Below are positions 22,008 to 34,654 of a stretch of DNA of 64,000 nucleotides, one piece after another; positions within the stretch are counted from its first letter, which is position 1; each line of letters begins with the position of its first letter. The position numbers and the translations under genes are program-made. Location: positions 16,328,952 through 16,392,951 of the forward strand of contig CM055311.2 of the NCBI GenBank assembly GCA_029255685.2, in the 5' to 3' direction. The DNA is from Silene conica (taxonomy: Eukaryota > Streptophyta > Magnoliopsida > Caryophyllales > Caryophyllaceae). The notes under the pieces are model-generated. The model did no database searches. It was not told the DNA's origin and saw nothing but the letters and a program-made list of their open reading frames with translations.

Positions 22008-24328
22008 ATGGCTGGTGAAGACCCAATGCCAAGTGCCAAGCTAGCACGTGAATCCTGGCTAAAAGCCTTCATGGACTCCATGAATCAGTCCACAAGACTG
22101 AGGAATGATGGGTCAAACTTCTCTGACTGGGAGGCAGCACTACGGAATGCTGCCATTGCTGACGGAAAGCTCAAGTATTTAACTGAGCCCATTCCGGCAC
22201 ACCCAGGAACTGGAGCTAGAGCTAACGAAGTTCGCGCTCATAGCGACTTCGTCATGGAAGCGGGTGCGATAAAGAACGTACTCATCTATGCAATGGAATC
22301 CAATTTGCAAAGACGCTTCATAACCCATGGTGCAAACAAGATTTTCACCACGCTCACTAACGAATTCTCAAAGGCTCCGAGAATCGTTTCTTATGAGCAT
22401 ACCTGTCGCTTCTTTGAGGCGAAACTCCAGAAGGGCCAAGCTGTTAGCCCACATATTCTTCACATGATTGAGAATATCGAGAAACTGGAGGCCCTAAACT
22501 GCAAGATCAATGAGAACATAATCGTTGATCGAATGCTTCATTCGCTTCATGATGGGTTCGCCCTCTTCAGGGCCAACTATTACATGAACGACATGAAGAA
22601 GTCTCCTCATGAGCTCCACTCCCTTCTCGTACAGACCGAGAAGGATCTGAAATTAAGTGGGAGCATGAAGCAAGATGTTCTCATGATCTCCAGTAAGGGT
22701 AAGGGTAAGGGTAAAGCTAAAGCTCAGGGCGACCTAACAGTAGGCAAGCCCAAGTTTAAGAAGTCAGGATTTACTAAGAGTGGGCCAGGTGAGTCAAGCA
22801 ACTCACAGGGCAAAACAAAGAGCAAGGATACTAGCATGGAATGTCACCATTGCCACAAGACAGGGCATTGGAGGCGCTCATGCCCCGTGTATCGTGAGGA
22901 CATTAAGGCAGGCCGCGTTACTCCTGTTGCTATGTCTTCTTCTTCTTTTATTCACATGATTGAGATTAACCACGCAAGTTGCGGAACTTGGGTACTTGAT
23001 ACTGGTTGTGGTTCTCATCTATGTAATCATGTGCAGGGCCTCCGAAACCAAGAACCCCTAATCAAGGGTGAGGTTGACCTGCGTGTCGGGAATGGAGCAC
23101 GTGTTGCTGCAATCTCGAGGGGAACATACGTAATCCAGCTTCCAAGTGGATTCGAGTTATCTTTATATAACTGTTATTATGTTCCTTGTTTGTCCAAAAA
23201 CATTATTTCAGTTTCTGCGCTTGACAAACTCGGTTTTTCATTTGTAATAGAGAATAATAGCTGTATTTTCTCCTTACACAATATGATTTATGGCAAGGCA
23301 GTTTCCATGAATGGAATTTATGTTTTAGATCAAACCACCGAAATATTACATGTGAATAATAAGAGATTAAAGGTAGGTGACAAAGATCAAACTTACCTAT
23401 GGCATTGTCGTATGGGACACATAAATGAGAAACGCGTGAAACAGCTCATACAGAATGGAGCTATCTCGCCCTTTGATTTCGAATCATATGGCACGTGTGA
23501 ATCATGTCTCATCGGTAAGATGACTCGTATTTCCTTCAAAGGTGTTGGAATGCGCGCTGCCGACCTATTAGGACTTATACATACAGACGTATGTGGCCCT
23601 ATGTCGATCAACGCACGAGAAGGCTATAGGTATTTCATCACTTTCACGGATGATTTGAGTAGATATGGCTATGTCTACTTAATGAAGCATAAAAGTGAAT
23701 CCTTTGACAAGTTCAAAGAATACCAGAATCGGGTACAGAACCAGCTGGGAAGAAAGATTAAAGCACTACGTTCTGATCGTGGTGGTGAGTATCTTTCACA
23801 CGAGTTTGATCAACACCTTAAAGACTGTGGCATAGTGCTACAGTTGAATCCACCTGGAACACCACAATTAAATGGTGTGTCCGAACGGAGAAATCGAACT
23901 CTACTCGATATGGTTCGATCCATGATGAGTCACACCGTCGTGCCTGATTCATTGTGGGGCTATGCTCTTTTGTCGGCCGCTCTAATACTTAACCGAAGTC
24001 CGTCTAAAGCTGTTGACAAGACTCCATACGAATTATGGAAGGGAACGGTCCCTAACTTGTCCTTTATACGGGTTTGGGGCTGCGAGGCTTATGTCAAGTG
24101 GAGACACGAGGATAAGCTCGGCCCGCGATCGGTCAAGACATACTTTATAGGTTATCCAAAGGGAACTTTTGGTCATTACTTCTACTCGCCAACCGAACAA
24201 CGTGTTTTTGTTGCGGCTAGTGCGACGTTCTTAGAGAAAGAATTTCTCGAGAACAAGTCGAGTAATAGAACCTTCGAGTTATCGGAGGTTCAAGAACCAA
24301 CTACCGAGCAACCATTGGAGGAAACAGT
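22008..24328 (+). pseudogene. gag-pol: Copia gag-pol, N-terminal half (Gag, protease, integrase), disrupted by nested insertion
   Basis: It is open for about 774 codons from the ATG at 22008 to the insertion point. Gag occupies roughly residues 15-230, with a K-rich stretch and a CCHC knuckle CHHCHKTGHWRRSC at 279-292. The protease has D-T-G with the aspartate at 331. The GAG-pre-integrase HHCC finger has H466, H471, C497 and C500. The integrase core has D527, D590 and E626 (35 residues between the last two), followed by the GTPQLNGVSERRNR region. The reading is cut at codon EETV by the minus-strand copia; the last codons before the stop at 24374 belong to that element's LTR. The downstream half resumes at 33145. 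All N-terminal catalytic residues are present. Confidence 0.93.
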
Positions 24329-25317
24329 TGTGGGGAATAAAACATGTATTCGCCCTAAACTTGCAGGATTATAATGAAAATTACAGTTGAGATTATAGTC
24401 ATAAGATAAACAAAACATGAAAAGAAGTCAACCTTTGGTCCTTTGTGCTAATGGCCTAAGAACAGGAATTAAAATAAATTCCCTCCTATAACTTGCACCC
24501 AAGACTTTGATTGAGACGATGCCGCGTGTGCTAGAAAATACTCTCCAATTGCCTTGCAATATGGGGAGAGCTTTTGTGAGGTTTTAGATGTGAGATCTGA
24601 GTTTTGGGAAAAGAATGTTCTCAAAACCCTAATTCTTGAGATTGTAATTCTACCAGTAACTGTCATAAGGAGAAAAACTCTCCTTATGTAGTATCATATG
24701 GTCGGCCGAATGGGTAGGGTAGGAGTGGGCTTTTTCCACTCTTACCTTATACCTTTGCGTGATTCGACCCGATTAGCTTTAAGTTGTTCGCGGGTTTTAT
24801 TTATAAATCGTAACATGTTATCAGATATTAATACAGACGATATATTAATAATGGTCTGACAAAATACGATATTGTATAATTACCCAAATTAATATAACTG
24901 TTTATATTAATACGCGAATACTATATTTAATTAAATATAACCGTTTATATTTAATTTACGAATTAATCTTGTAATCCGTATTAGCTAAAATTATTTAATC
25001 CGTATTAAATAATAATCTCAACATCTTATTGACTAATTTATTAGTCAACACCTCTGACTAACTGTTTAGTCATATCCGGCATAAATGTGACTGTATTTTC
25101 ATACCTTCACATCTCTCAAACGTGTCCTATAGGTGTGACGTATAGGGACCAGTTGATCACCGCCATCCGTATGACAATAACGTCAAACTTATCTAGCAAG
25201 CCAACCGTTATTGGTAAACGTGGATCAACTGGTAAAAATACTGAAGTATGCCCTTGTGATCCTTAAAGAGATTTAATAAGTCATTGTACTTAATTGTCAA
25301 GGACACCAGCCCCAACA
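24329..25317 (-). repeat. 3' LTR of the minus-strand copia
   Basis: 989 bp, reading TGTGGGG...CCCCAACA on the plus strand. It pairs with 32082-33070. It is a slightly shorter subfamily than the host element's 1001-bp LTR. Confidence 0.92.
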
Positions 25318-25415
25318 ATCTCCCACTTGTCCGTACAAGGGTATGTCCAATGACGTTATCACACTACATGTGGAGGACACAATCTCCAACAAACTCCCAC
25401 TTGTCCGTACAAGTG
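25318..25415 (-). other. Duplicated polypurine tract and LTR-start-like sequence
   Basis: Read on the minus strand, ACAAGTGGGAG occurs twice. The upstream copy is followed by TGTTGGAGATTGTGTCC, which resembles the true LTR start TGTTGGGGCTGGTGTCC. About 74 bp later the second tract leads into the real LTR. The element therefore carries two potential plus-strand primers. The plus-strand host element has the same duplication, but its LTR-start mimic has lost about 10 bp (near 35451). Confidence 0.8.
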
Positions 25416-26179
25416 TAGGTGCGATAACCGAATCTCATATCCTTTTAAAATTTCTCCCACTCAATGTAAGACAATTTGCAAATCCGCATTCGCAAAGGTC
25501 GTATCTCACAAGCGATCTGTATCAAGAGTGGTTTCCCCGACTAGAGAGTAACTTAACTGATAAAACGAATCTGTATTCGAGCATGGCCATGCATTTCAGT
25601 TACTACTCCTCGAGTGGCCCTGAGAAAAGATAAAATCCTGATAAGGGTTTGGATATTTCCCTCAACTCGAATCCTTCCGATATCGCCCAGCATGAAATAA
25701 CCCAGAAAAAATCCTCTTGGCCCCTGTTACGGTGACCGTGGGAAAGAAACCAAAGTTACCCAAAATCTGTCTTAATCTCAAGAGACAGTTGAAAGTCAAA
25801 AGACTCGACTCTAAGGAACACTATGGAGGTCCTATCCACGACCCGGCACCCAATGTTATAAAACATTTAGGACTCCATAACGTTGTCACGGGGTGTCCTA
25901 CGAGATATCCGTATAACTCGCCTTTGTGATTGGTCAGTCATCCACGTGACTTATGGCTCGTTGAACCCACCATCAACCAACGTCACAAAATGATTACCTG
26001 AGTTATCAGCTCAAGTGGGTAATCAAGGACCAAAACGATGTAATGTTAATCAGTTCACTTTGTGGTGTTCAAAATTGGCGTACAATTCCACATGAGAAAC
26101 AAAACATTTTATATCATAACAATAAGGTTGAATAGAGTACACGAGAAAATGAATTATTACATGAATTCATAAAAGAGTA
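25416..26179 (-). other. 3' noncoding tail of the minus-strand copia
   Basis: About 760 bp between the pol stop and the PPT with no coding sequence. Blocks shared with the gag-only elements' tails include CTCCTCGAGTGGCCCTGAG (25603-25625 on the plus strand) and the TTGAACACCACAAAGTGAACT equivalent at about 26055. Confidence 0.75.
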
Positions 26180-29100
26180 CTACAACTTAGGAACACATCC
26201 AATTCCCATGGAATGAATGTGCCCTTCATGCTTATCACGTGGTAATGCTTTTGTGAGAGGATCAGCTATGTTGTCATCCGTAGCGATCTTTTCAATAAAA
26301 ATATCCTTTTGCTCCACGTAATCTCTGATTAGATGAGCTTTCCGTTGTACATGCCTAGCCTTGCTGCTAGACTTATGCTCCTTAGCTTGGAAGATGGCAC
26401 CGCTATTGTCACAATAGACGGTGATTGGGTCATTCGAACTAGGCACTACTGATAGTCCTTGTAAGAATTGACGCATCCATATCGCTTCCTTAGCTGCTTC
26501 TGAGGCGGCATAGTACTCGGACTCAGTCGTAGAATCTGCTGTAACACTCTGTTTAGAACTTTTCCAGCTGACAGCAGCGCCATTAAGAGTAAAGACGTAT
26601 CCAGACTGAGATTTCGAGTCATCTCGATCTGTTTGGAAGCTAGCATCTGCGTAACCCGTGGCGCAGAGCGTTGAGTCGCCTCCAAAAGTCAATCCCCAAT
26701 CTTTAGTCCTCCGTAGGTACTTAAGAATGTTTTTCACGGCCATCCAGTGTTGTTCACCTGGATGAGCTTAGAATCGACTGGTCATACTCAATGCATATGC
26801 AACGTCTGGACGTGTGCATATCATGGCATACATGATCGATCCTATTGCCGAAGCATAAGGAATCCGACTCATGCGCTCTTTCTCTTCCAGTGACTTAGCT
26901 TCTTGAGTCTTGCTCAAGTGAAGCCCAGGAGTCATAGGAAGGAACCCCTTCTTGGAGTTCGTCATGCTGAATCTCTCCAGGATCTTCTCTATATAAGATT
27001 CCTGACTGAGAGACAACATCCGTCGTGATCTATCCCTGTAGATACGGATGCCCAAAATTCTTTGTGCCTCTCCCAGATCTTTCATCTGGAAATGGTTTTT
27101 CAACCATGCTTTAACCGAAGATAAGAGAGGTATGTCATTCCCAATCAAGAGTATGTCGTCGACATACAGTACTAGGAATACAATTTTACTCCCACTCGAC
27201 TTGATATAGAGACATGGTTCCTCGACCGATCGAATGAACCCATTCTCTTTTATCACTTGGTCGAAGCGATGATTCCAACTCCGCGATGCTTGCTTAAGTC
27301 CATAGATGGAACGCTTAAGCTTGCAAACTTTCTTAGGATGTGCTGGATCGATAAAACCCTCGGGTTGTACCATGTACAACTCTTCCTCCAAATAACCGTT
27401 TAAGAAGGCAGTTTTAACGTCCATTTGCCATATTTCATAGTCATGAAATGCGGCGATCGCTAAGATAATCCGAATGGAACGTAGCATGACTACGGGTGCA
27501 AAGAACTCATCATAGTGCAAGCCTGGCACTTGGGTGAAACCTTTAGCAACTAGTCTAGCCTTATGGATATCTTGTTGTCCTTCCACGGCATGCTTTATCT
27601 TGTAAAGCCATTTGCATTGAAGGGGACGTACCTTTGCAGGTAGGTCCACAAGATCCCACACGTTGTTCTCATACATGGAGTCCATCTCGGATTGCATGGC
27701 TTCTAGCCATAGCTTTGAGTCAGAACTGGTCATGGCACCTTTATAGGTTGTGGGTTCATTACCCTCTAGGAGTAAGACGTCATCTGTATCGTGTTCCTCG
27801 ACCATACCAATGTATCTGTCCGGTGGAATAGAGACTCTTCCTGACCTCCTAGGTTCCTCAGGGATATCTACCGCAGCCTCGGTTGAAGGTACTGTTTCCT
27901 CCAATGGTTGCTCAGTAGTTGGTTCTTGAACCTCCGATAACTCGAAGGTTCTATTACTCGACTTGTTCTCGAGAAATTCTTTCTCTAAGAACGTCGCACT
28001 AGCCGCAACAAAAACACGTTGTTCGGTAGACGAGTAGAAGTAATGACCAAACGTTCCCTTTGGATAGCCTATAAAGTATGTCTTGACCGATCGCGGGCCG
28101 AGCTTATCCTCGTGTCTCCACTTGACATAAGCCTCGCAGCCCCAAACCCGAATAAAGGACAAGTTAGGGACCGTTCCCTTCCATAACTCGAATGGAGTCT
28201 TGTCAACAGCTTTAGACGGACTTCGGTTAAGTATTAGAGCGGCCGACAAAAGAGCATAGCCCCACAATGAATCAGGCACAACGGTGTGACTCATCATGGA
28301 TCGAACCATATCAAGTAAAGTTCGATTTCTCCGTTCGGACACACCATTTAATTGTGGTGTTCCAGGTGGAGTCAACTGTAGCACGATCCCACAGTCTTTT
28401 AGGTGTTGATCAAACTCGCGTGAAAGATACTCACCACCACGATCCGAGCGTAGTGCTTTAATCTTTCTACCCAGCTGGTTCTGTACCCTGATTCTGGTAT
28501 TCTTTGAACTTGTCAAAGGATTCACTTTTGTGATTCATTAAGTAGACATAGCCATATCTACTTAAATCATCCGTGAAAGTGATGAAATACCTATAGCCAT
28601 CTCGTGCGTTGATCGACATAGGGCCACATACGTCCGTATGTATGAGTCCTAATAGGTCGGCAGCGCGCATTCCAACACCTTTGAAGGAAATACGAGTCAT
28701 TTTGCCGATGAGACATGATTCACACGTGCCATATGATTTGAAATCAAAGGGCAATATAACTCCATTCTGTATGAGCTGTTTTACGCGTTTCTCATTTATG
28801 TGTCCCATACGACAATGCCATAAGTAAGTTTGATCTTTGTCACCTACCTTTATTCTTTTATTATTCACATGTAATATCTCGGTAGTTTGATCTAAAACAT
28901 AAATTCCATTCATGGAAACTGCCTTGCCATAAATCATATTGTGTAAGGAGAAAATACAGCTATTATTCTCTATTACAAATGAAAAACCAAGTTTGTCAAG
29001 TGCAGAAACTGAAATAATGTTTTTGGACAAACTAGGAACATAATAACAGTTATATAAAAATAACTCGAATCCACTTGGAAGCTGGATTACGTATGTTCCC

Positions 29101-30212
29101 TTCGAGACTGCAGCCACACGTGCTCCATTCCCGACACGCAGGTCCACCTCACCCTTGGTTAGGGGTTCTTGGTTTCGGAGGCCCTGCACATGATTACATA
29201 GATGAGAACCACAACCAGTATCAGGTACCCAAGTTTCGCAACTTGCGTGGTTAATCTCAATCATGTGAATAAAAGAAGAAGAAGACATACCAACAGGGGT
29301 AACGCGGCCTGCCTTAATGTCCTCGCGATACACGGGGCATGAGCGCCTCCAATGCCCAGTCTTGTGGCAATGGTGACATTCCATGCTTGTATCCTTGCTC
29401 TTTGTCTTGCCTTGTGAGTTACTCGACTCACCAGGCCCACTCTTAGCAAATCCTGGTTTCTTGAACCTGGGCCTACCTACCGCTAGGTCGCCCTGAGCTT
29501 TAGCCTTCCCTTTACCTTTTCCCTTACTTGAGATCATGAGAACATCCTGCTTTAGACTCCCACTCAACTTTAGATCCTTCTCAGTCTGTACGAGAAGGGA
29601 GTGGAGCTCATGGGGAGTCTTCTTCATGTCGTTCATGTAGTAGTTGGCCCTAAAGAGGGCAAACCCATCATGAAGCGAATGAAGCATGCGATCAACGATG
29701 ATGTTCTCACTGATCTTGCAGTTTAGGGTCTCCAGTTTCTCGATATTCTCAATCATGTTGAGAATATGTGGGCTAACAGCTTGGCCCTTCTGGAGTTTCG
29801 CCTCAAAGAAGCGACAGGTATGCTCATAAGAAACGATTCTCGGAGCCTTGGAGAATTCGTTAGTGAGCGTGGTGAAAATCTTGTTTGCAGCATGGGTTAT
29901 GAAGCGTCTTTGCAAATTAGATTCCATTGCATAGATGAGTACGTTCTTTATCGCACCCGCTTCCATGACGAAGTCGCTATGAGCGCGAACATCGTTGGCT
30001 CTAGCTCCAGTTCCTGGGTGTGCCGGAATGGGCTCAGTTAAAAACTTAAGCGTTCCGTCAGCAATGGCAGCATTCCGTAGTGCTGCCTCCCAGTCAGAGA
30101 AGTTTGACCCATCATTCCTCAGTCTAGTTGACTGATTCATGGAGTCCATGAAGGCTTTCAGCCAGGATTCACGTGCTAGCTTGGCACTTGGCATTGGGTC
30201 TTCACCAGCCAT
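26180..30212 (-). pseudogene. gag-pol: Near-complete copia gag-pol polyprotein, two lesions
   Basis: About 1343 codons from the ATG at 30212 to the stop at 26180, the usual length for a plant copia polyprotein. The order is Gag with CCHC knuckle, protease (the motif reads PDTG where the host copy has LDTG), HHCC finger, integrase D-D-35-E, RT with YVDD (27155-27166 on the plus strand) and RNase H with the YADASF, TTESEYYA, YCDNSGA and ADPLTKAL blocks. There are two defects: one extra base near 28489, which shifts the frame inside integrase, and a TAA at 26768-26770 where the host copy has CAA. Everything else reads open, so it was probably active until recently. It is the best candidate here for an autonomous driver of the gag-only family. 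Confidence 0.92.
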
Positions 30213-30249
30213 TTTAGTTTTACAGCAGTTTTAATGAACGTGTTCTACA

Positions 30250-30550
30250 CTGAAAAGAAGATAAAACAAAACCATATAAGCAACTTATTGTTGTGATTTA
30301 AGTCTATATTAAATTGGATTTAAACTCGTAGACTCATGCATTTATATAATTGATCTCCCTCAAGAATTATATAAACGATCCCAAGACTCAATTTCCGTAT
30401 ATTGATAAGCCCACAGTTTGGCTAATTCCAATCGTTGGAACTCTTGGTCGATAGATTTCCGTATATCTATCTATTAGTCCATCTCAGTCACTGGAATATT
30501 ATCGAGTGACCATGATGTTGAGATAAAATAAATCATCTGTTCCCACTTAC
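30250..30550 (-). other. Putative leader intron (minus copia)
   Basis: On the minus strand the donor GT lies at 30550-30549 in GGTAAGT and the acceptor AG at 30251-30250 after a T-rich tract. Length is 301 nt, equal to the plus-strand copia. Confidence 0.5.
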
Positions 30551-31121
30551 CCGACGTAGAAGGGGTCATATTATGCCTACTGACGAAGAAGGGATTCATG
30601 GGAGGCTGATTTATAAAGACTAATCTCAATTTTTGGTTATACGAGGAAGACCCCATCAACTTTTATTTATCCATATATAAGTGAACTAAAAACTAGCAAT
30701 TGCGTGAATGAATTAAATAAAGTGATGGCTTTAAATGACATGTGACATCTGTATTGTCACAGAAAACTAACGCGTGACCTCTACATGAGTCAGTTTTCAG
30801 GCATGATATAGGTGGTTTGGTTTTTAGGCGGAATATGATGCAAGCTATTATCGATGAAAGCATAAAGATAAATGCAATAAACGTAAATAAAAGTCCTAGT
30901 GTGGCCTATCCTACCAAAATAAACATAAAACAACTTGGAATCCACTGTTGGACCCTAGAAGCTTGTCTTGATGTTCCATCTTGGTCCTTGCAGCGGGAGT
31001 GAGCATCCGGTCTCCGTCTTGTCTTTGGTCTTCGCAAAAATACTAATTTAAATTACAAAGGTAATCCTAGATACATTCTAATTTAAATACAAAAGTAATT
31101 ACATGGCAAAAACCCAAAACG

Positions 31122-31181
31122 GAGATTCAAGATCTCAAAATTACAAGCAAGATCGTGTCCCATCATTACGGTAACACAATC
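31122..31181 (-). other. Conserved tandem RNA hairpins (minus copia)
   Basis: On the minus strand hairpin 1 pairs GATTGTGT with ACACGATC (one G-U) around the CCGTAATGATGG block. Hairpin 2 pairs GAGAT with ATCTC (31122-31136). Compared with the plus copia, one stem base has changed to a pairing-compatible G-U. Confidence 0.7.
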
Positions 31182-31564
31182 CTCTAAGGCCACACTAAGT
31201 TACAACCGTTTGCAAAAAATAAATACGTTATTGAAAGCATTCAAGGCATTCACAAGACGATAAATAAAATGCATCAACTAAAAACAATTTATACATGACA
31301 TAATACTGTTATTATGATTAATAAATTTATACCAAACCACCTTTTAAGATTAAAATTAAGTGACTATACCGTTTTAATCACCAATTTTAACAAACATATA
31401 ATCCATTATTTTAAACCGTTTTAAAACAATATGTATCAAGCGAGGGTGAACCGTTTCACTAAATAATATACTATTTCCGTATACAGTATATTATTTTAAG
31501 CCATGTGAAAATAAGAAGCAAGTTATTTTCGAAAATAAAAAAAAAAACGAGTCTGTTACAGGGG

Positions 31565-32003
31565 GGCTGGTCGACCGACCAGTACTTGTGGTCGACCGAC
31601 CATCAGCCAAAAAAACGAAAAATTCTGCAACAGAAGAATCGGTCGACCGACCTATTAATTAGGTCGACCGACCAGTACACAGTAAAAACGAATTTCAGAA
31701 AACGCAAAACGCTGCACTTTGGAAATTGAAACAAGTTTTTACCTTTTAAACTTTGATTAAAACAAGTAAATCAAAATTAACATCAACAAGGGTTCACATA
31801 TTGTCAAGAATATCGATTAATTAACAACATGTAAACAGGAATCGAAAAACAAGATCGAAAACTCACAAAGGAAACTGTTTTAAAAAAAAAACAGAAAAAC
31901 TCACAGGAGGTGGTCGACCGACCGTGACAGGAGGTCGATCGACCGACACCGCCAGGAGGTGGTCGACCGACCGTGACAGGAGGTCGGTCGACCGACACCG
32001 CGA
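31565..32003. repeat. GGTCGACCGACC palindrome clusters in the minus copia leader
   Basis: The word TGGTCGACCGACC and variants (GGTCGATCGACCGAC, GGTCGGTCGACCGAC) occur in two clusters, 31565-31675 and 31909-32003. Centres are about 20-25 bp apart. The second cluster contains a near-exact duplication of a unit of about 45 bp. Confidence 0.8.
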
Positions 32004-32067
32004 CAGAAAACGATTTTTCAGGTTTTCAAACTTACGAAAATCACAAAGGTAAAATTTTCATGGCCTG

Positions 32068-32079
32068 TCTCTGATACCA
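32068..32079 (-). other. Primer binding site of the minus-strand copia
   Basis: On the minus strand TGGTATCAGAGA, two bases from the LTR. The last base differs from the usual TGGTATCAGAGC. Confidence 0.85.
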
Positions 32080-32081
32080 CT

Positions 32082-33070
32082 TGTGGGGAATAAAGCATGT
32101 ATTCGCCCTAAACTTGCAGGATTATAATGAAAATTACAGTTGAGATTATAGTCATAAGAAAAACAAAACATGAAAAGAAGTCAACCTTTGGTCCTTTGTG
32201 CTAATGGCCTAAGAACAGGAATTAAAATAAATTCCCTCCTATAACTTGCACCCAAGACTTTGATTGAGACGATGCCGCGTGTGCTAGAAAATACTCTCCA
32301 ATTGCCTTGCAATATGGGGAGAGCTTTTGTGAGGTTTTAGATGTGAGATCTGAGTTTTGGGAAAAGAATGTTCTCAAAACCCTAATTCTTGAGATTGTAA
32401 TTCTACCAGTAACTGTCATAAGGAGAAAAACTCTCCTTATGTAGTATCATATGGTCGGCCGAATGGGTAGGGTAGGAGTGGGCTTTTTCCACTCTTACCT
32501 TATACCTTTGCGTGATTCGACCCGATTAGCTTTAAGTTGTTCGCGGGTTTTATTTATAAATCGTAACATGTTATCAGATATTAATACAGACGATATATTA
32601 ATAATGGTCTGACAAAATACGATATTGTATAATTACCCAAATTAATATAACTGTTTATATTAATACGCGAATACTATATTTAATTAAATATAACCGTTTA
32701 TATTTAATTTACGAATTAATCTTGTAATCCGTATTAGCTAAAATTATTTAATCCGTATTAAATAATAATCTCAACATCTTATTGACTAATTTATTAGTCA
32801 ACACCTCTGACTAACTGTTTAGTCATATCCGGCATAAATGTGACTGTATTTTCATACCTTCACATCTCTCAAACGTGTCCTATAGGTGTGACGTATAGGG
32901 ACCAGTTGATCACCGCCATCCGTATGACAATAACGTCAAACTTATCTAGCAAGCCAACCGTTATTGGTAAACGTGGATCAACTGGTAAAAGTACTGAAGT
33001 ATGCCCTTGTGATCCTTAAAGAGATTTAATAAGTCATTGTACTTAATTGTCAAGGACACCAGCCCCAACA
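32082..33070 (-). repeat. 5' LTR of the minus-strand copia
   Basis: 989 bp, partner of 24329-25317. Three differences were noticed (near 32095, 32160 and 32990). Its outer boundary is followed not by the target but by 74 bases of element sequence. Confidence 0.92.
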
Positions 33071-33144
33071 ATCTCCCACTTGTCCGTACAAGGGTATGTC
33101 CAATGACGTTATCACACTACATGTGGAGGACACAATCTCCAACA
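33071..33144 (-). other. 74-bp outward extension of the 5' LTR
   Basis: This segment repeats the plus-strand sequence at 25318-25391, which normally lies inside the element between the two polypurine tracts. On the minus strand it begins TGTTGGAGATTG, giving a TG terminus, and the target duplication ACAGT begins at the next base. The integrated DNA end therefore lies 74 bp beyond the usual LTR start, as expected if plus-strand synthesis was primed at the upstream tract. Confidence 0.85.
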
Positions 33145-34654
33145 ACAGTTCCTTCAACCGAGGCTGCGGTAGATATCCCTGAGGAACCTAGGAGGTCGGG
33201 AAGAGTCTCTATTCCACCGGACAGATACATTGGTATGGTCGAGGAACACGATACAGATGACGTCTTACTCCTAGAGGGTAATGAACCCAAAACCTATAAA
33301 GGTGCCATGACTAGTTCTGACTCAAAGCTATGGCTAGAAGCCATGCAATCCGAGATGGACTCCATGTATGAGAACAACGTGTGGGATCTTGTGGACCTAC
33401 CTGCAAAGGTACGTCCCCTTCAATGCAAATGGCTACAAGATAAAGCATGCCGTGGAAGGTAAACAAGATATCCATAAGGCTAGACTAGTTGCTAAAGGTT
33501 TCACTCAAGTGCCAGGCTTGCACTATGATGAGATCTTTGCACCCGTAGTCATGCTACGTTCCATTCGGATTATCTTAGCGATCGCCGCATTTCATGATTA
33601 TGAAATATGGCAAATGGACGTTAAAACCGCCTTCTTAAACGGTTATTTGGAGGAAGAGTTGTACATGGTACAACCCGAGGGTTTTATCGATCCAACACAT
33701 CCTAAGAAATTTTGCAAGCTTAAGCGTTCCATCTATGGACTTAAGCAAGCATCGCGGAGTTGGAATCATCGCTTCGACCAAGTGATAAAAGAGAATGGAT
33801 TCATTCGATCAGTCGAGGAACCATGTCTCTATATCAAGTCGAGTGGGAGCAAGATTGTATTCCTAGTACTGTATGTCGACGACATACTCTTGATTGGGAA
33901 TGACATACCTCTCCTATCTTCGGTTAAAGCATGGTTGAAAAACCATTTCCAGATGAAAGATCTGGGAGAGGCACAAAGAATTTTGGGCATCCGTATCTAC
34001 AGGGATAGATCACGACGGATGTTGTCTCTCAGTCAGGAGTCTTATATAGATAAGATTCTAGAGAGATTCAGTATGACGAACTCCAAGAAGGGGTTCCTTC
34101 CTATGACTCCTGGGCTTCACTTGAGCAAGACTCAAGAAGCTAAGTCATTGGAAGAGAAAGAGCGCATGAGTCGGATTCCTTATGCTTCGGCAATAGGATC
34201 GATCATGTATGCCATGATATGCACACGTCCAGACGTTGCATATGCATTGAGTATGACTAGTCGATTCCAAGCTCATCCAGGTGAACAACACTGGATGGCC
34301 GTGAAAAACATTCTTAAGTACCTACGGAGGACTAAAGATTGGGGATTGACTTACGGAGGCGACTCGACGCTCTGCGCCACGGGTTACGCAGATGCTAGCT
34401 TCCAAACGGATCGAGATGACTCGAAATCTCAATCTGGATTCGTTTTTACTCTTAATGGCGCTGCTGTCAGCTGGAAAAGTTCTAAACAAAATGTTACAGC
34501 AGATTCTACGACTGAGTCCGCGTAAAAGAAGATTTTCATTGATAAGATCGCTACGGATGACAACATAGCTGATCCTCTCACAAAAGCATTACCACATGAT
34601 AAGCATGAAGGACACATTCATTCCATGGGAGTTGGATGTGTACCTAAGTTGTAG
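33145..34654 (+). pseudogene. pol: Copia pol, C-terminal half (RT and RNase H) of the plus-strand element, frameshifted and deleted
   Basis: It resumes the reading cut at 24328: a linker with the EEPRRSGR block, then the RT N-terminus. Two T are missing near 33434 (relative to the minus copy), which shifts the frame. RT continues in another frame with the MDVKTAFLNG and YVDD (33872-33883) motifs, then the RNase H start (YADASFQTDRDD). At about 34520 roughly 70 codons are missing relative to the minus copy, taking out the YCDNSGA region and creating a stop. The final ADPLTKAL and GCVPKL segments follow, ending at 34654. RT itself looks intact apart from the frameshift; RNase H is destroyed. 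Confidence 0.92.

Larger units (their letters stand above)
30213..32067 (-). other. 5' leader of the minus-strand copia
   Basis: Noncoding leader homologous to 20347-22007. It includes a putative intron (30550 to 30250 on the minus strand, donor GGTAAGT and acceptor TTTTCAG), the hairpin pair (31122-31181) and two clusters of GGTCGACCGACC-type palindromes (31565-31675 and 31909-32003). Confidence 0.8.
24329..33144 (-). mobile_element. Nested copia element in opposite orientation, TSD ACAGT
   Basis: An 8.8-kb relative of the host copia inserted in inverse orientation into its pol. The duplication ACAGT lies at 24324-24328 and 33145-33149. Its 3' LTR is 24329-25317 and its 5' LTR 32082-33070; both are 989 bp and about three differences are visible between them. 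Beyond the normal 5' LTR end lie 74 extra bases (33071-33144), which copy the element's own pre-LTR region; see that entry. The polyprotein (30212 to 26180) is nearly intact. Confidence 0.92.

Noticed and set aside
24326-24374. C-terminal end of the long plus-strand gag-pol reading
   Set aside because: The last 15 or so residues are the inverted LTR of the nested element, not pol.
33037-33160. Reading frame starting before the resumed pol half
   Set aside because: The N-terminal part is translated LTR and LTR-extension sequence of the nested minus element; the real pol reading enters from the insertion junction.
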